Notes: generated from the letters alone by a model not told the origin. DNA of 64,000 bases from Pseudomonas sp. dw_358 (GCF_018449655.1 NZ_JAAVUX010000020.1:1-64000), one strand, 5' to 3'. Counted from the stretch's first letter, positions 24,987 to 33,958 are shown. A program made the numbers and translations.

Positions 24987-25274
24987 TCAACCATTCTCGC
25001 AGCCATCACCCATGCGGGTGTATTCCATGTTGTGGGTCACGCCTTTGGAGTCCTGGTAGATCATGTGCGAGGTCACCGGGCCGCAGCTGGTGACGCTGGG
25101 GGTGCTGATCTTGATGACTTTGGCGATGTCCAGGTTCTGCGAGTAGTCGTAGCGTACGGCGGCAACGGACGAGTCGGTAGCGGTGGCGCCAGCGCCCAGC
25201 GGTGAGTGGGTTTCGTTGTTGGCCGAGGCGTAGACACTGAACACCGACAAGGCGGCGAAGACGAGATATTTCAT
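24987..25274 (-). CDS. DUF2790 small secreted protein
   Basis: A 95-residue protein starting at ATG 25274, eight bases after GGAG. The signal peptide is MKYLVFAALSVFSVYASA, giving a mature protein of about 75 residues. The body has YDYSQNLDIAKVIKIS, then CGPVTSHMIYQDSKG and HNMEYTRMGDGCENG, the pattern of the DUF2790 family that is common in Pseudomonas. Two cysteines could form a disulfide in the periplasm. Function is unknown; some members respond to metals, but nothing here proves that. Confidence 0.85.
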   Translation of the reverse strand: MKYLVFAALSVFSVYASANNETHSPLGAGATATDSSVAAVRYDYSQNLDIAKVIKISTPSVTSCGPVTSHMIYQDSKGVTHNMEYTRMGDGCENG

Positions 25275-25479
25275 GACAGTTGCTCCAGTAGACTGAGAGG
25301 GAAGTGGTTTGTCTGGAGCTGATGTTAGGCGCGGCGGATTGCTAGCGGAAATGGAGGGAAGTGATAGCACTCATCACGCAAAGCAATACCTGACGATGCG
25401 TCCCGATTGCCAGGCGCCAGCGCATAGCCCCGCAGACAGGCGCGCAGAGGAAAAGTCACACGGTGTGCCTGCCGGTCGG

Positions 25480-25498
25480 GTCGATAGTCACTATCGAC
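25480..25498. promoter_or_regulatory. 19-bp perfect palindrome in front of the candidate small RNA
   Basis: GTCGATAGT (25480-25488) and ACTATCGAC (25490-25498) are exact inverted copies around one base. It lies about 20-40 bases upstream of the probable RNA start, a classical operator position. The regulator is not recognised. Confidence 0.5.
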
Positions 25499-25518
25499 AC
25501 GGTCAATATTTCAACCTT

Positions 25519-25663
25519 CGGCCCCAGTGGTAAAGTCCATCTCGAAGAACGAACAAGCCTGAAGTGTCAAACTCTTCCCCCGCGTGGCACTTCAGGCCTG
25601 CTCCCCTTCGAACTCTCTTTGGTTAAGTTTTTAGCCACCTCGTTTGAGGTGGCTTTTTTTTTT
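25519..25663 (+). ncRNA. Candidate small regulatory RNA
   Basis: A plus-strand terminator (25633-25663) lies between two minus-strand genes, so something must be transcribed rightward within this gap. The preceding sequence folds well: GCCTGAAGTGTCA (25557-25569) pairs over 13 positions, with one G-U, with 25585-25597; TCGAAG (25542-25547) can close an outer helix with CTTCGA (25606-25611). A single-stranded U-rich segment before the terminator is typical of Hfq-dependent RNAs. The 5' end is estimated, length about 145. No ORF with a ribosome site is seen. I cannot assign it to a known family. Confidence 0.6.
25633..25663 (+). terminator. Strong rho-independent terminator
   Basis: AGCCACCTC pairs with GAGGTGGCT around a short TTT-containing loop, followed by ten T residues. 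The minus strand has no T run after the stem, so it acts only rightward and ends the candidate small RNA. Confidence 0.85.
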
Positions 25664-25686
25664 GCTCGGCCTTTTACCCAGACCCC

Positions 25687-26481
25687 TCACGTGCGACGGA
25701 TCAGCCGTTGCACCACAAAGCGGTGGTCGCGGGAAAACAGTCGACGGTAGGTCAGAAACACCGCACACACCGTGCCCAGCGCCGACGACGCAGCGATCAG
25801 GAACATGATCACGATCTGATAGCGCACCGCCGCCAGCGGGCTTTCGCCAGCCAGCACCTGGCCGGTCATCATGCCTGGCAGGCTGACGATACCGACCACG
25901 GTCATCTGATTGAGGGTCGGCATCATGCCGGCGCGAACGGCTTGCCGGGCTGCCTCCTGTGCCGCCTCCCAGCGCGTGCCGCCCAAGGCCAGGATCATGT
26001 CGACGTTGACCCGGGTGGCCAGCAACTCCTGAGTCATGCGGTCGATGCCCAAAGACACGCCGGTCAGCGCATTGCCCAGGATCATGCCCAGAATCGGGAT
26101 GGCGTACTGGGGCTCGTACCAGGGTTTGACGTGGATGATCAGGCCCAGGCCGATGGCCCCGATCAGCCATGAACTGGCCCACACCGAGAGGATGCTGTTG
26201 GCCAACTGGCCCTTGTAGGTCTGCTTGCCGCGCCCGGAGGCCGAGACCCCGGCGATCAGCGTCATCAGGCACATCAGCGGCAAGACCACATACCACCAGG
26301 CGTGGGCGAACACCCAGCCCAATACGTAGCCGATGGCCAATAGCTGCACCACGGTGCGCACGGCCGCGATCACCAACTGGCGACCCAGGCCCAGGTGCAT
26401 CAGCAGTGACAGCACGCCGTTGACCAGAATCAGCGCGGCGGCAATGGCCACGTCCAGCATGGACAGGTTCTGGTAATTCAT
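25687..26481 (-). CDS. fetB: ABC transporter permease, FetB-like (UPF0014)
   Basis: A 264-residue inner-membrane protein with about six to seven hydrophobic helices. LGLGRQLVIAAVRTVVQLLAIG, ILGMILGNALTGVSLGIDR, ALGGTRWEAAQEAARQAVR and TVVGIVSLPGMMTGQVLAG are typical of the FetB/YbbM family. In E. coli FetAB exports iron and protects against peroxide stress. Its start overlaps the stop of the ATPase gene (ATGA), so the two are co-translated. Assignment of iron as substrate rests on family and on the neighbouring FbpABC-like genes. Confidence 0.88.
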   Translation of the reverse strand: MNYQNLSMLDVAIAAALILVNGVLSLLMHLGLGRQLVIAAVRTVVQLLAIGYVLGWVFAHAWWYVVLPLMCLMTLIAGVSASGRGKQTYKGQLANSILSVWASSWLIGAIGLGLIIHVKPWYEPQYAIPILGMILGNALTGVSLGIDRMTQELLATRVNVDMILALGGTRWEAAQEAARQAVRAGMMPTLNQMTVVGIVSLPGMMTGQVLAGESPLAAVRYQIVIMFLIAASSALGTVCAVFLTYRRLFSRDHRFVVQRLIRRT

Positions 26482-27167
26482 GCGAGGTCCTCGGCCTGCA
26501 ACACACCGCCGACCATGCGCAGGTGGCGGTTACTGATGCGCGCGACCTGGGCCGGATCATGGGAGACCCAGACATAAGCGCGCTCGTGGGGACACTCACC
26601 GAACCAGTCCAGCACCAGCCCTTCCACGGCCGAGGCCGAGGCCGGGTCCAGTGCCGAAGTCGGCTCGTCCAGCAGCATCACGTGCGGTTCCAGTTGGAGG
26701 ATGCGCACCAGCGCCATGATCTGTGCTTCACCGCCGGAAAGATCGGCGGCCTGTTTGGCAAGGAAGCTGTCATCTTTGCCGGCCTTGCGCAGCAATCTGG
26801 CGACACGATCCTGTTGGAAATGACGCGAACGATGGACCTTGAGGGCGAAGGGAAAGCGCAGATTGGCTTCGACGCTGCCGTCGGTGAGCGCCGGTTTCTG
26901 CGCCACGTAACAGACGTGGCTGCGGTAGCCCGGAATGTGCTCGCCGTGCACCGCCTGGCCGTGCCAGAACACCTCGCCCGAGCGCAGGGGGTCGAGCAGC
27001 GCGAGGGCGCGCAGAAAGACGCTCTTGCCCGAGCCCGAGGGGCCGGTGACGGCGGCCTGAGTGCCGGCCGTCAGGGCAAAGTCAGTGGGGGCCAGCAACA
27101 GCTGATCCGAGGAGGGTTGCTGTCGGCTCAGCTGCCTGGCGTGAAGCAGTGGGGGGCTGGACGTCAT
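26478..27167 (-). CDS. fetA: ABC transporter ATPase, FetA-like
   Basis: A 229-residue ATPase starting at ATG 27167 after AAGGATC. Walker A is GPSGSGKSVFLRAL, the signature LSGGEAQIMALVRIL, Walker B HVMLLDEPTSALD, and the switch histidine VSHDPAQ. YVAQKPALTDGSVEANLRFPF is the Q-loop region. The short length and pairing with the FetB-type permease identify it as FetA/YbbL. It is divergent from an iron-binding-protein gene, with a Fur-like palindrome in the 275-base gap. Confidence 0.88.
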   Translation of the reverse strand: MTSSPPLLHARQLSRQQPSSDQLLLAPTDFALTAGTQAAVTGPSGSGKSVFLRALALLDPLRSGEVFWHGQAVHGEHIPGYRSHVCYVAQKPALTDGSVEANLRFPFALKVHRSRHFQQDRVARLLRKAGKDDSFLAKQAADLSGGEAQIMALVRILQLEPHVMLLDEPTSALDPASASAVEGLVLDWFGECPHERAYVWVSHDPAQVARISNRHLRMVGGVLQAEDLA

Positions 27168-27381
27168 GTCTGATCCTTTCGGTACAACCGGTTACGCGGC
27201 ACAGCCGCTGCGCAGCGGAGCAGGGTACCTGAGGGCAAAGCATACAGGGTTGGCGCAGCTTGCTTGCGAAGAGGCCGGGTCGGTCATGGGAAAATCTTGC
27301 ACGAGGCGGTATGTGTCGATTTCAGACACAATTTTCACATCGCCATCACCGCTCGTTGATGAAATGCTCGCTAGTGTCGTT

Positions 27382-27398
27382 ATCTTAATAATTAAGAT
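27382..27398. promoter_or_regulatory. Fur-like palindrome between the two iron transporters
   Basis: ATCTTAAT and ATTAAGAT are exact inverted copies around one A. Compared with the 7-1-7 Fur consensus TGATAAT-n-ATTATCA, five of seven bases agree in each arm. It lies 45 bases before the fbpA-like start. Confidence 0.45.
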
Positions 27399-27442
27399 TC
27401 GCATTTGTTAGGCGCATCACACCCACTGGAGCGGCTCAAACG

Positions 27443-28459
27443 ATGATTTCGCGTATTCCTGCATTCCTGAAAATGAGCTTGCTGAGCACGGCACTGTTGG
27501 CCGGCGGTTACGTCTGTGCAGCGCCCAGCGCCGAGGGCATCGTGGTCTACAACGCCCAGCACGAAGGGTTGACCAAGGCCTGGGTCGAGGGCTTCAGCAA
27601 GGAAACGGGCATCAAGGTCACCTTGCGCAACGGCGACGACAGTGAAATGGGCAACCAACTGGTGCAGGAAGGCAAGGCTTCGCCTGCGGATGTCTTTCTG
27701 ACCGAAAACTCCCCGGCCATGGTGCTGGTGGACAAGGCCGGGCTGTTCGCGCCACTGGCGCCGAGCACCCTGAGCCAGGTGGGCAGTGCCTATCGCCCGG
27801 CCCATGGGAACTGGACGGCGATTGCTGCGCGTTCCACCGTGTTTGTGTACAACAAGGACACACTCAAGGCGAGCGACCTGCCAGCCTCCTTGCTGGACCT
27901 GGCCAAGCCTGAGTGGAAAGGCCGCTGGGCTGCGTCACCGGGCGGTGCCGATTTCCAGGCCATCGTGGCAGCGGTGCTGCAGCTCAAGGGCGAGGCAGCC
28001 ACCCTGGATTGGCTCAAGGCCATGAAAGCCAACGCGACGATCTACCGTGGCAACAGCGCGGTGCTCAAGGCGGTGAATGCCGGGCAGGTGGAGGGCGGGG
28101 TAATCTATCACTACTACAGTTATGTCGATCAGGCCAAGACCGGCGAAAACAGCAAGGACACCGCGCTGCATTATTTCAAGCACAAGGACCCAGGCGCCTT
28201 CGTGAGCATCTCCGGGGCTGGGGTGCTGGCCTCCAGCAAGCACCCTGAAGAGGCGCAGGCGTTCGTCACATACATCACCGGCCAGCAGGGCCAGGCGGTG
28301 CTGACCCACGGCAAGTCCTTCGAGTACGCCGTGGGCGAGGGCGCTGCTTCGCAGTCGACGCTGGTGCCCCTGGCCCAACTCGACGCTCCGGTGGTTGACG
28401 CCTCGACCCTGGACAACCGCAAGGCAGTGGCGCTGATGACCCAGGCCGGTCTGCTCTAA
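27443..28459 (+). CDS. fbpA: Iron(III) ABC transporter substrate-binding protein, FbpA-like
   Basis: A 338-residue protein with signal peptide (FLKMSLLSTALLAGGYVCAA). VVYNAQHEGLTKAWVEGF carries the N-terminal Tyr/His ligand region, ADVFLTENSPAMVLV the glutamate/asparagine region, and GGVIYHYYSYVDQ the paired tyrosines that bind ferric iron in FbpA/HitA/SfuA proteins. It delivers Fe(III) from periplasm to the permease encoded next. Followed immediately by the permease and ATPase genes, forming a complete importer. Probably repressed by Fur given the upstream palindrome. Confidence 0.88.
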   Translation: MISRIPAFLKMSLLSTALLAGGYVCAAPSAEGIVVYNAQHEGLTKAWVEGFSKETGIKVTLRNGDDSEMGNQLVQEGKASPADVFLTENSPAMVLVDKAGLFAPLAPSTLSQVGSAYRPAHGNWTAIAARSTVFVYNKDTLKASDLPASLLDLAKPEWKGRWAASPGGADFQAIVAAVLQLKGEAATLDWLKAMKANATIYRGNSAVLKAVNAGQVEGGVIYHYYSYVDQAKTGENSKDTALHYFKHKDPGAFVSISGAGVLASSKHPEEAQAFVTYITGQQGQAVLTHGKSFEYAVGEGAASQSTLVPLAQLDAPVVDASTLDNRKAVALMTQAGLL

Positions 28460-30055
28460 GTGCCTGGAATGTCCTCGGATAGCCCGCTTCATGCCGCCGC
28501 CCCGGTGCCCGCGCCGGGGCGGCGCTGGCGCTCGGGTCCGGCCAACGCCGGACTGCGCTGGACGGCACTGATCGTATCGCTGCTGGCGTTGTTGCCACTG
28601 GGCTTTGTGGTGCTGATCGCCGTGCAGAGTGGCTGGGAGACCGTCGCCGCCCTGGTGTTTCGCCCGCGAGTCGGCGAACTGCTGGTCAACACGTTGCTGC
28701 TGGTGCTGATCACGGTGCCGCTGTGTGTGGTGCTGGGGGTGAGCCTGGCCTGGTTGACCGAACGCAGCAACTTGCCGGGCCGGCGCCTGTGGTCCTTGCT
28801 GGCCACGGCGCCCATTGCCGTGCCAGCTTTCGTGCACAGCTACGCCTGGGTCAGCCTGGTGCCGTCGATCCATGGCCTGTGGGGCGCGGTGCTGGTGTCG
28901 CTGATTGCCTATTTCCCTTTTCTCTACCTGCCGGCGGCGGCGGTCTTGCGCCGGCTGGACCCTGCCCTCGAGGATGTTGCCCAGTCGCTGGGGTTGAGTG
29001 CCTGGCGCGTGTTTGTGCGGGTGGTGCTGCCGCAGTTGCGGCTGGCGATGCTCGGCGGTGGGTTGTTGGTGGCCTTGCACCTGCTGGCTGAATACGGCCT
29101 GTACGCGATGATCCGTTTCGACACGTTCACCACGGCGATCTTCGATCAGTTCCAGTCCAGCTACAACGGGCCGGCGGCGAACATGCTCGCCGGGGTACTG
29201 GCGTTATGCTGTCTGGTGCTGCTGGCCGTCGAATCTGCCGCCCGTGGCACGGCGCGCTATGCCCGGGTCGGCTCGGGCAGTGCGCGGATTCAGCCGGTGC
29301 AGCGGCTCGGGCGCCTTGGCCATTGGCTGGCACTGGGGTTGATGACAGTGACCGTCAGCCTGGCCCTTGGCGTGCCGCTGCTGACTGTGGGGCAGTGGCT
29401 GGTGGCCGGGGGGCTGACGCCCTGGCGCGACCCCGAGTTATGGAGCGCGTTACAACAGACACTGTGGTGGGCCTTGAGCGGGGCCGTGCTGACGACGTTG
29501 GCCGCTGTGCCGATTGCCTGGCTGTCGGTGCGGGCACCGGGGCGCTGGGTGCGGTTTCTGGAAGGCTGCAACTACATCAGCAGTTCGCTGCCGGGCATCG
29601 TCGTGGCCCTGGCCTTGGTGACCCTGACGGTGCATTACGCAAGACCCATCTACCAGACGGTGATCACGCTGCTGTTGGCTTATGTGCTGATGTTTGTGCC
29701 ACGGGCCTTGGTCAGCCTGCGCAGCGGCATTGCCCAGGCGCCGGTGGAACTGGAAAACATCGCCCGCAGCCTCGGGCGCTCCCCGGCGCGGGCGCTGTGG
29801 GCGGTGACCCTGCGTCTGGCCGCACCGGGGGCGTCGGCGGGGGCGGCGCTGGTGTTTCTGGCCATCACCAACGAGCTGACCGCCACGTTGCTGCTGGCGC
29901 CCAACGGCACGAGGACCCTGGCCACCGCTTTCTGGGCTCGCACCAGCGAGATCGATTACGTGGCAGCGGCCCCTTACGCGCTGGTCATGATGCTGTTGTC
30001 GCTGCCCCTGACGGGCATTCTCTATTACCAATCCAGACGAGCCGCCGGTCGATGA
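28460..30055 (+). CDS. fbpB: Iron(III) ABC transporter permease, FbpB-like
   Basis: A 531-residue protein with two fused permease halves, each with about six helices. The cytoplasmic EAA loops are LEDVAQSLGLSAWRVFVRVV in the first half and LENIARSLGRSPARALWAVT in the second. This double-permease layout is the rule for FbpB/SfuB-type ferric importers. The GTG at 28460 follows directly after the fbpA stop codon; ATG 28469 is an alternative with nine fewer bases. The stop overlaps the start of fbpC (ATGA). Confidence 0.88.
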   Translation: MPGMSSDSPLHAAAPVPAPGRRWRSGPANAGLRWTALIVSLLALLPLGFVVLIAVQSGWETVAALVFRPRVGELLVNTLLLVLITVPLCVVLGVSLAWLTERSNLPGRRLWSLLATAPIAVPAFVHSYAWVSLVPSIHGLWGAVLVSLIAYFPFLYLPAAAVLRRLDPALEDVAQSLGLSAWRVFVRVVLPQLRLAMLGGGLLVALHLLAEYGLYAMIRFDTFTTAIFDQFQSSYNGPAANMLAGVLALCCLVLLAVESAARGTARYARVGSGSARIQPVQRLGRLGHWLALGLMTVTVSLALGVPLLTVGQWLVAGGLTPWRDPELWSALQQTLWWALSGAVLTTLAAVPIAWLSVRAPGRWVRFLEGCNYISSSLPGIVVALALVTLTVHYARPIYQTVITLLLAYVLMFVPRALVSLRSGIAQAPVELENIARSLGRSPARALWAVTLRLAAPGASAGAALVFLAITNELTATLLLAPNGTRTLATAFWARTSEIDYVAAAPYALVMMLLSLPLTGILYYQSRRAAGR

Positions 30056-31083
30056 GCGTCCTTGAACTTGCTGCACTCCACAAGACCTTTGCCGGTGTAC
30101 GTGCGGTCGATGATGTCAGCCTGCGGGCGGCCGCGGGCAGCCGCACGGCCATCGTCGGTCCGTCCGGCTCGGGCAAGACCACGCTGCTGCGGCTGATCGC
30201 CGGCTTTGAGTGTGCCGATCAGGGCACGATCCACCTCGACGCGGCGCCGCTGTTGGATGGCGCCACCTCGGTACCGGCCCATTTGCGCCGCATTGGCTAC
30301 GTACCCCAGGACGGCGCCCTGTTCGCCCACCTCAGCGTGGCCGATAACGTCGGTTTCGGTCTCAAGGGCTCGCGCGCCGTGCGCCGGCCCCAGGTACAGG
30401 CCCTGCTGGCCCAGGTGTCGCTGGACGCGTGCCTGATCGACCGCTGGCCCCACGAACTGTCCGGCGGCCAGCAACAGCGGGTGGCGCTGGCCCGCGCACT
30501 GGCCCAGCGGCCACGGCTGATGCTGCTGGACGAACCCTTCTCGGCCCTGGACACCGGGCTGCGTACCATCCTGCGCCAGGCCGTGACCCAGGTGCTCCAC
30601 GCGGCCGGGATCACCACGATCCTGGTGACCCATGATCAGGCTGAAGCACTGTCCTTTGCCGATCAACTGGCGGTCATGCGCGAGGGGCGTCTGGTGCAGG
30701 CGGGCACCCCGCAAAGCCTGTACCGTGCGCCGGCGGACGCGCAGACCGCGCGGTTTCTGGGTGAGGCGCTCATTTTGCCGGCGCAGGTGCAGGGTGGCTG
30801 GGCAGACTGTGTGCTGGGCCGGGTCGCGGTGGGGGCCGGATCGGGGGCCAGCACGATCATGCTGCGTTCCGAACAGCTGCTGTTGGTAGATGAGGGTGCC
30901 TGGGCACAAGTCGTGAGCAGCGAATTCAGCGGCAGCCACTACCGCGTGGGTTTACAGCTGGAGGGCTGCGCGTTGGCAGTGCATCTGAATGTGCCGGTCA
31001 GCGACGAAGTCCGGCCGGGGGAGCGGGTGAGGGTGGGTATGACCGGGCAGGCTCATGTCTTCAAGGCTGGCCCGCTGGATTGA
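30052..31083 (+). CDS. fbpC: Iron(III) ABC transporter ATPase, FbpC-like
   Basis: A 343-residue ATPase starting inside the permease stop. Walker A GPSGSGKTTLLRLIAG, signature ELSGGQQQRVALARALAQ, Walker B LMLLDEPFSALD and switch VTHDQAEA are intact. The C-terminal 110 residues form a TOBE-like regulatory domain (MLRSEQLLLVDEGAWAQ, SGSHYRVGLQLEG). It energises uptake of ferric iron with FbpA and FbpB. A palindromic stem-loop follows at 31158. Confidence 0.88.
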   Translation: MSVLELAALHKTFAGVRAVDDVSLRAAAGSRTAIVGPSGSGKTTLLRLIAGFECADQGTIHLDAAPLLDGATSVPAHLRRIGYVPQDGALFAHLSVADNVGFGLKGSRAVRRPQVQALLAQVSLDACLIDRWPHELSGGQQQRVALARALAQRPRLMLLDEPFSALDTGLRTILRQAVTQVLHAAGITTILVTHDQAEALSFADQLAVMREGRLVQAGTPQSLYRAPADAQTARFLGEALILPAQVQGGWADCVLGRVAVGAGSGASTIMLRSEQLLLVDEGAWAQVVSSEFSGSHYRVGLQLEGCALAVHLNVPVSDEVRPGERVRVGMTGQAHVFKAGPLD

Positions 31084-31157
31084 AGCCGGCATTGTTGGCC
31101 AGAAACGTCAGTCAACGACGAAGTCATACGCTCGTCCCCCGACCACGATCGTGTCCA

Positions 31158-31177
31158 GCCCTCGCCGTGGCGAGGGC
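31158..31177. terminator. Bidirectional stem-loop between fbpC and proP
   Basis: A perfect 20-base palindrome (GCCCTCGCC-GT-GGCGAGGGC type) lies between convergent genes. No T run is present on either strand, so the call rests on stem strength and position. Confidence 0.5.
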
Positions 31178-31235
31178 CAGGCTGACCTCAGCATGGGAGG
31201 CGTAGCGTCAAATCACGGTGAAGCCCGCCTCAAGC

Positions 31236-32738
31236 TCAATTGATCCGAGGATGCTGGTGCACCAGCTCTTCGCGTTTGCTTTGCAGCTCGGCGATCTGTG
31301 CATCGATGTCCTCGATCTTCTGTTCGATGTTGTCGTGATGCTCCACCAGCAGTTCCTTGGCCTCGTCGAGGTCGGACGCCGTCGGTGCCGCGCCGCTCAG
31401 GGGCTTGTTGGCGGTCTCCTTCATGGTCAGCCCGGTGGCCAGGCCGATCACCGCCACCACCATCAGGTAATAAGCCGGCATATACAGGTTGCCGGTGGTT
31501 TCCACCAGCCACGCGGCGGCAGTGGGGGTCAGGCCGGCAATCAGCACCGAAATGTTGAAGGCGCTGGCCAAGGCGCTGTAGCGCACATGGGTGGGAAACA
31601 TTGCCGGCAGGGTCGAGGCCATCACGCCGATAAAGAAGTTGAGCAGCACCGCAAGGATCAGCAGCCCGCAGAAGATCAGCCCGACCTGGCCGCTGACGAT
31701 CAGGCTGAAGGCCGGAATGGCCAGGCAGAACAGGCCGATGCTGCCGCAGACGATGAACGGCTTGCGCCCGAACTTGTCACTCAGGCGACCGAACAGCGGC
31801 TGCACGAACAGCATTCCGACCATGATCGCGATGATGATCAACATGCCACGATTTTCGCTGTAGTGCAGGTTATGGGACAGGTAGCTGGGCATGTACGTCA
31901 AGAGCATGTAGTAGGTGACGTTGGTGGCCACCACGATGCCGACACAGGTGATCAAGCCGCGCCAGTGTTGCGTGGCGACTTCCTTGAAAGACACTTTCGG
32001 GCCCGCCGTCAGGCCTTCCTTGTCGCCTTGTTCGAGTTTTTCCACGTGTTGCTTGAACGCCGGCGTCTCTTCCAGGGAGTTACGCAGGTAAAGGCCGAGC
32101 ATGCCCAGCGGCAAGGCCAGGAAGAAGGGCAGGCGCCAGCCCCAGGCCTGGAACTTATCCTCGCCCAGTACCGTGGAAATCAGCACCACGACGCCTGCAC
32201 CGACCACAAAACCGGCGATGGAGCCGAAGTCCAGCCAGCTGCCCAGAAAGCCGCGCTTGCGGTCCGGTGCGTACTCGGCAACGAAGATCGACGCGCCGGT
32301 GTATTCACCGCCCACCGAGAAGCCCTGTGCCATCTTGGCCAATAACAGCAGGATCGGCGCCCAGATGCCGATGCTGGCGTAGGACGGGATCAGGCCGATG
32401 GCAAAGGTGCTCAATGACATGATCACGATGGTGGCAGCCAGCACTTTCTGCCGGCCGTAACGGTCACCCAGGGCGCCGAAGAACAGCCCGCCGAGCGGCC
32501 GGATCAGGAACGGCACCGAAAAGGTCGCCAGCGAAGCGATCATCTGTACGCTGGGGGAGGCGCTGGGGAAGAACACCTTGCCCAGCACGTAGGCGACGAA
32601 GCCGTAGACACCGAAGTCGAACCACTCCATCGCGTTGCCCAGCGCCGCAGCGGTGATCGCCTTGCGCATCTTCTCGTCGTCGACGATGGTGATGTCGCCC
32701 AGGCCCATGGGGTTGCTGCGTTTCTTGCGTAATTTCAT
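31236..32738 (-). CDS. proP: Proline/betaine:H+ symporter of the MFS with C-terminal coiled coil
   Basis: A 500-residue protein, the exact length of E. coli ProP. ATG 32738 is chosen because GAGAGG lies at good spacing; a TTG 18 bases earlier has none. NAMEWFDFGVYGFVAYVLG and GALGDRYGRQKVL begin the metabolite:H+ symporter pattern, with 12 helices following. The last 45 residues (TASDLDEAKELLVEHHDN, NIEQKIEDIDAQIAELQSKR) form an alpha-helical coiled coil, as in osmosensing ProP proteins. It imports proline, betaine or similar zwitterions at high osmolality. Located after lldD on the same strand with an 83-base gap. Confidence 0.88.
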   Translation of the reverse strand: MKLRKKRSNPMGLGDITIVDDEKMRKAITAAALGNAMEWFDFGVYGFVAYVLGKVFFPSASPSVQMIASLATFSVPFLIRPLGGLFFGALGDRYGRQKVLAATIVIMSLSTFAIGLIPSYASIGIWAPILLLLAKMAQGFSVGGEYTGASIFVAEYAPDRKRGFLGSWLDFGSIAGFVVGAGVVVLISTVLGEDKFQAWGWRLPFFLALPLGMLGLYLRNSLEETPAFKQHVEKLEQGDKEGLTAGPKVSFKEVATQHWRGLITCVGIVVATNVTYYMLLTYMPSYLSHNLHYSENRGMLIIIAIMVGMLFVQPLFGRLSDKFGRKPFIVCGSIGLFCLAIPAFSLIVSGQVGLIFCGLLILAVLLNFFIGVMASTLPAMFPTHVRYSALASAFNISVLIAGLTPTAAAWLVETTGNLYMPAYYLMVVAVIGLATGLTMKETANKPLSGAAPTASDLDEAKELLVEHHDNIEQKIEDIDAQIAELQSKREELVHQHPRIN

Positions 32739-32821
32739 GCGTGCCTCTCGTGACAAAAGGGCGCCGGGACCTTTACAGGAGCCAGCTCTCTTGCATCAGA
32801 GTTATTGGCACGCTCAATAAT

Positions 32822-33958
32822 TCAGTACGCGGCAAGAGACTCCCGGGTGATTTCGCTGATGGACTTGGCGCCGGTCAGCACCATGGCCACGCGCATTTCC
32901 TTTTCGATCAGGTTCAGCAGGTTGCTCACGCCGGCACCGCCGGCCACCGCCAGGGCATAGACGAACGCCCGGCCCAGCAACACAGCGTCGGCACCCAGCG
33001 CGATCATGCGCACGATGTCCAGGCCGTTGCGAATGCCGGAGTCGGCGAGGATCTTCAGTTCGCCCTTGACCGCATCGGCGATCGCCGGCAGCGCCCGCGC
33101 GCTGGACAGCACGCCGTCCAGCTGGCGCCCGCCATGGTTGGAGACGACGATGCCGTCGGCGCCGAAAGTCACCGCATCGCGGGCGTCCTGGGGATCGAGG
33201 ATGCCCTTGATGACCATTGATCCTGGCCAGAAATCACGAATCCACTCCAGATCCTTCCAGGAAATCGACGGGTCGAAATTGCTGCCCAGCCAGCCGATGT
33301 AGTCGGCCAGCCCCGTGGGGTTGCCCCGGTAGGTGGAGATATTGCCCAGGTCATGCGGACGGCCGAGCAGGCCGACGTCCCAGGCCCAGGCGGGCCGGCT
33401 GAAGGCTTGCAGCATACGCCGCAGCGGACCGTTGGGGCCGCTCATGCCTGAATGGGCGTCACGGTAGCGGGCGCCGGGCACCGGCATGTCGACCGTGAAG
33501 ATCAGGGTGGTGACCCCGGCAGCCTTGGCCCGCTCCAGAGCGTTCTTCATGAAGCCGCGATCCTTGAGCACATATAACTGGAACCACATGGGCCGGCTCA
33601 GGTTGGGCGCGACCTCTTCGATGGGGCACACTGACACGGTGGACAGGGTAAAGGGAATGCCCTTGGCGTCTGCAGCCTTGGCCGCCTGCACTTCGCCACG
33701 CCGGGCGCACATGCCGCACAGGCCGATGGGGGCCAGCGCGGCGGGCATCGACAGGGTTTCGCCGAAAAGCTGGGTCTCCAGGCTCAACTCGGACATGTTG
33801 CGCAGCACCCGCTGGCGCAGGGCGATGCCGGCCAGGTCCTCGACGTTATGCCGCAGGGTGTGTTCGGCGTAGGCGCCGCCGTCGATGTAGTGAAAAAGGA
33901 AGGGCGGCAGTTTGCGCTGGGCCGCAGCGCGGTAGTCGGTAGAAGCCGAAATGATCAT
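32822..33958 (-). CDS. lldD: L-lactate dehydrogenase, FMN-dependent
   Basis: A 378-residue flavoprotein starting at ATG 33958 (MIISASTDYRAAAQRKLPPF), the same N-terminus as E. coli LldD. LAPIGLCGMCARRGEVQAAK, STVSVCPIEEVAPNL, TVDMPVPGARYRDAHSGMSG, and the active-site SNHGGRQLDGVLSSA are intact. It oxidises L-lactate to pyruvate and passes electrons to the respiratory chain at the inner membrane. The usual partners lldP (permease) and a neighbouring lldR are absent; the nearest regulator is the GntR protein two genes upstream. Confidence 0.9.
   Translation of the reverse strand: MIISASTDYRAAAQRKLPPFLFHYIDGGAYAEHTLRHNVEDLAGIALRQRVLRNMSELSLETQLFGETLSMPAALAPIGLCGMCARRGEVQAAKAADAKGIPFTLSTVSVCPIEEVAPNLSRPMWFQLYVLKDRGFMKNALERAKAAGVTTLIFTVDMPVPGARYRDAHSGMSGPNGPLRRMLQAFSRPAWAWDVGLLGRPHDLGNISTYRGNPTGLADYIGWLGSNFDPSISWKDLEWIRDFWPGSMVIKGILDPQDARDAVTFGADGIVVSNHGGRQLDGVLSSARALPAIADAVKGELKILADSGIRNGLDIVRMIALGADAVLLGRAFVYALAVAGGAGVSNLLNLIEKEMRVAMVLTGAKSISEITRESLAAY

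Noticed and set aside
31236..32738. Frameshifted or extended MFS gene with a foreign C-terminus
   Set aside because: The C-terminal charged coiled coil is normal for ProP and total length equals that of E. coli ProP.
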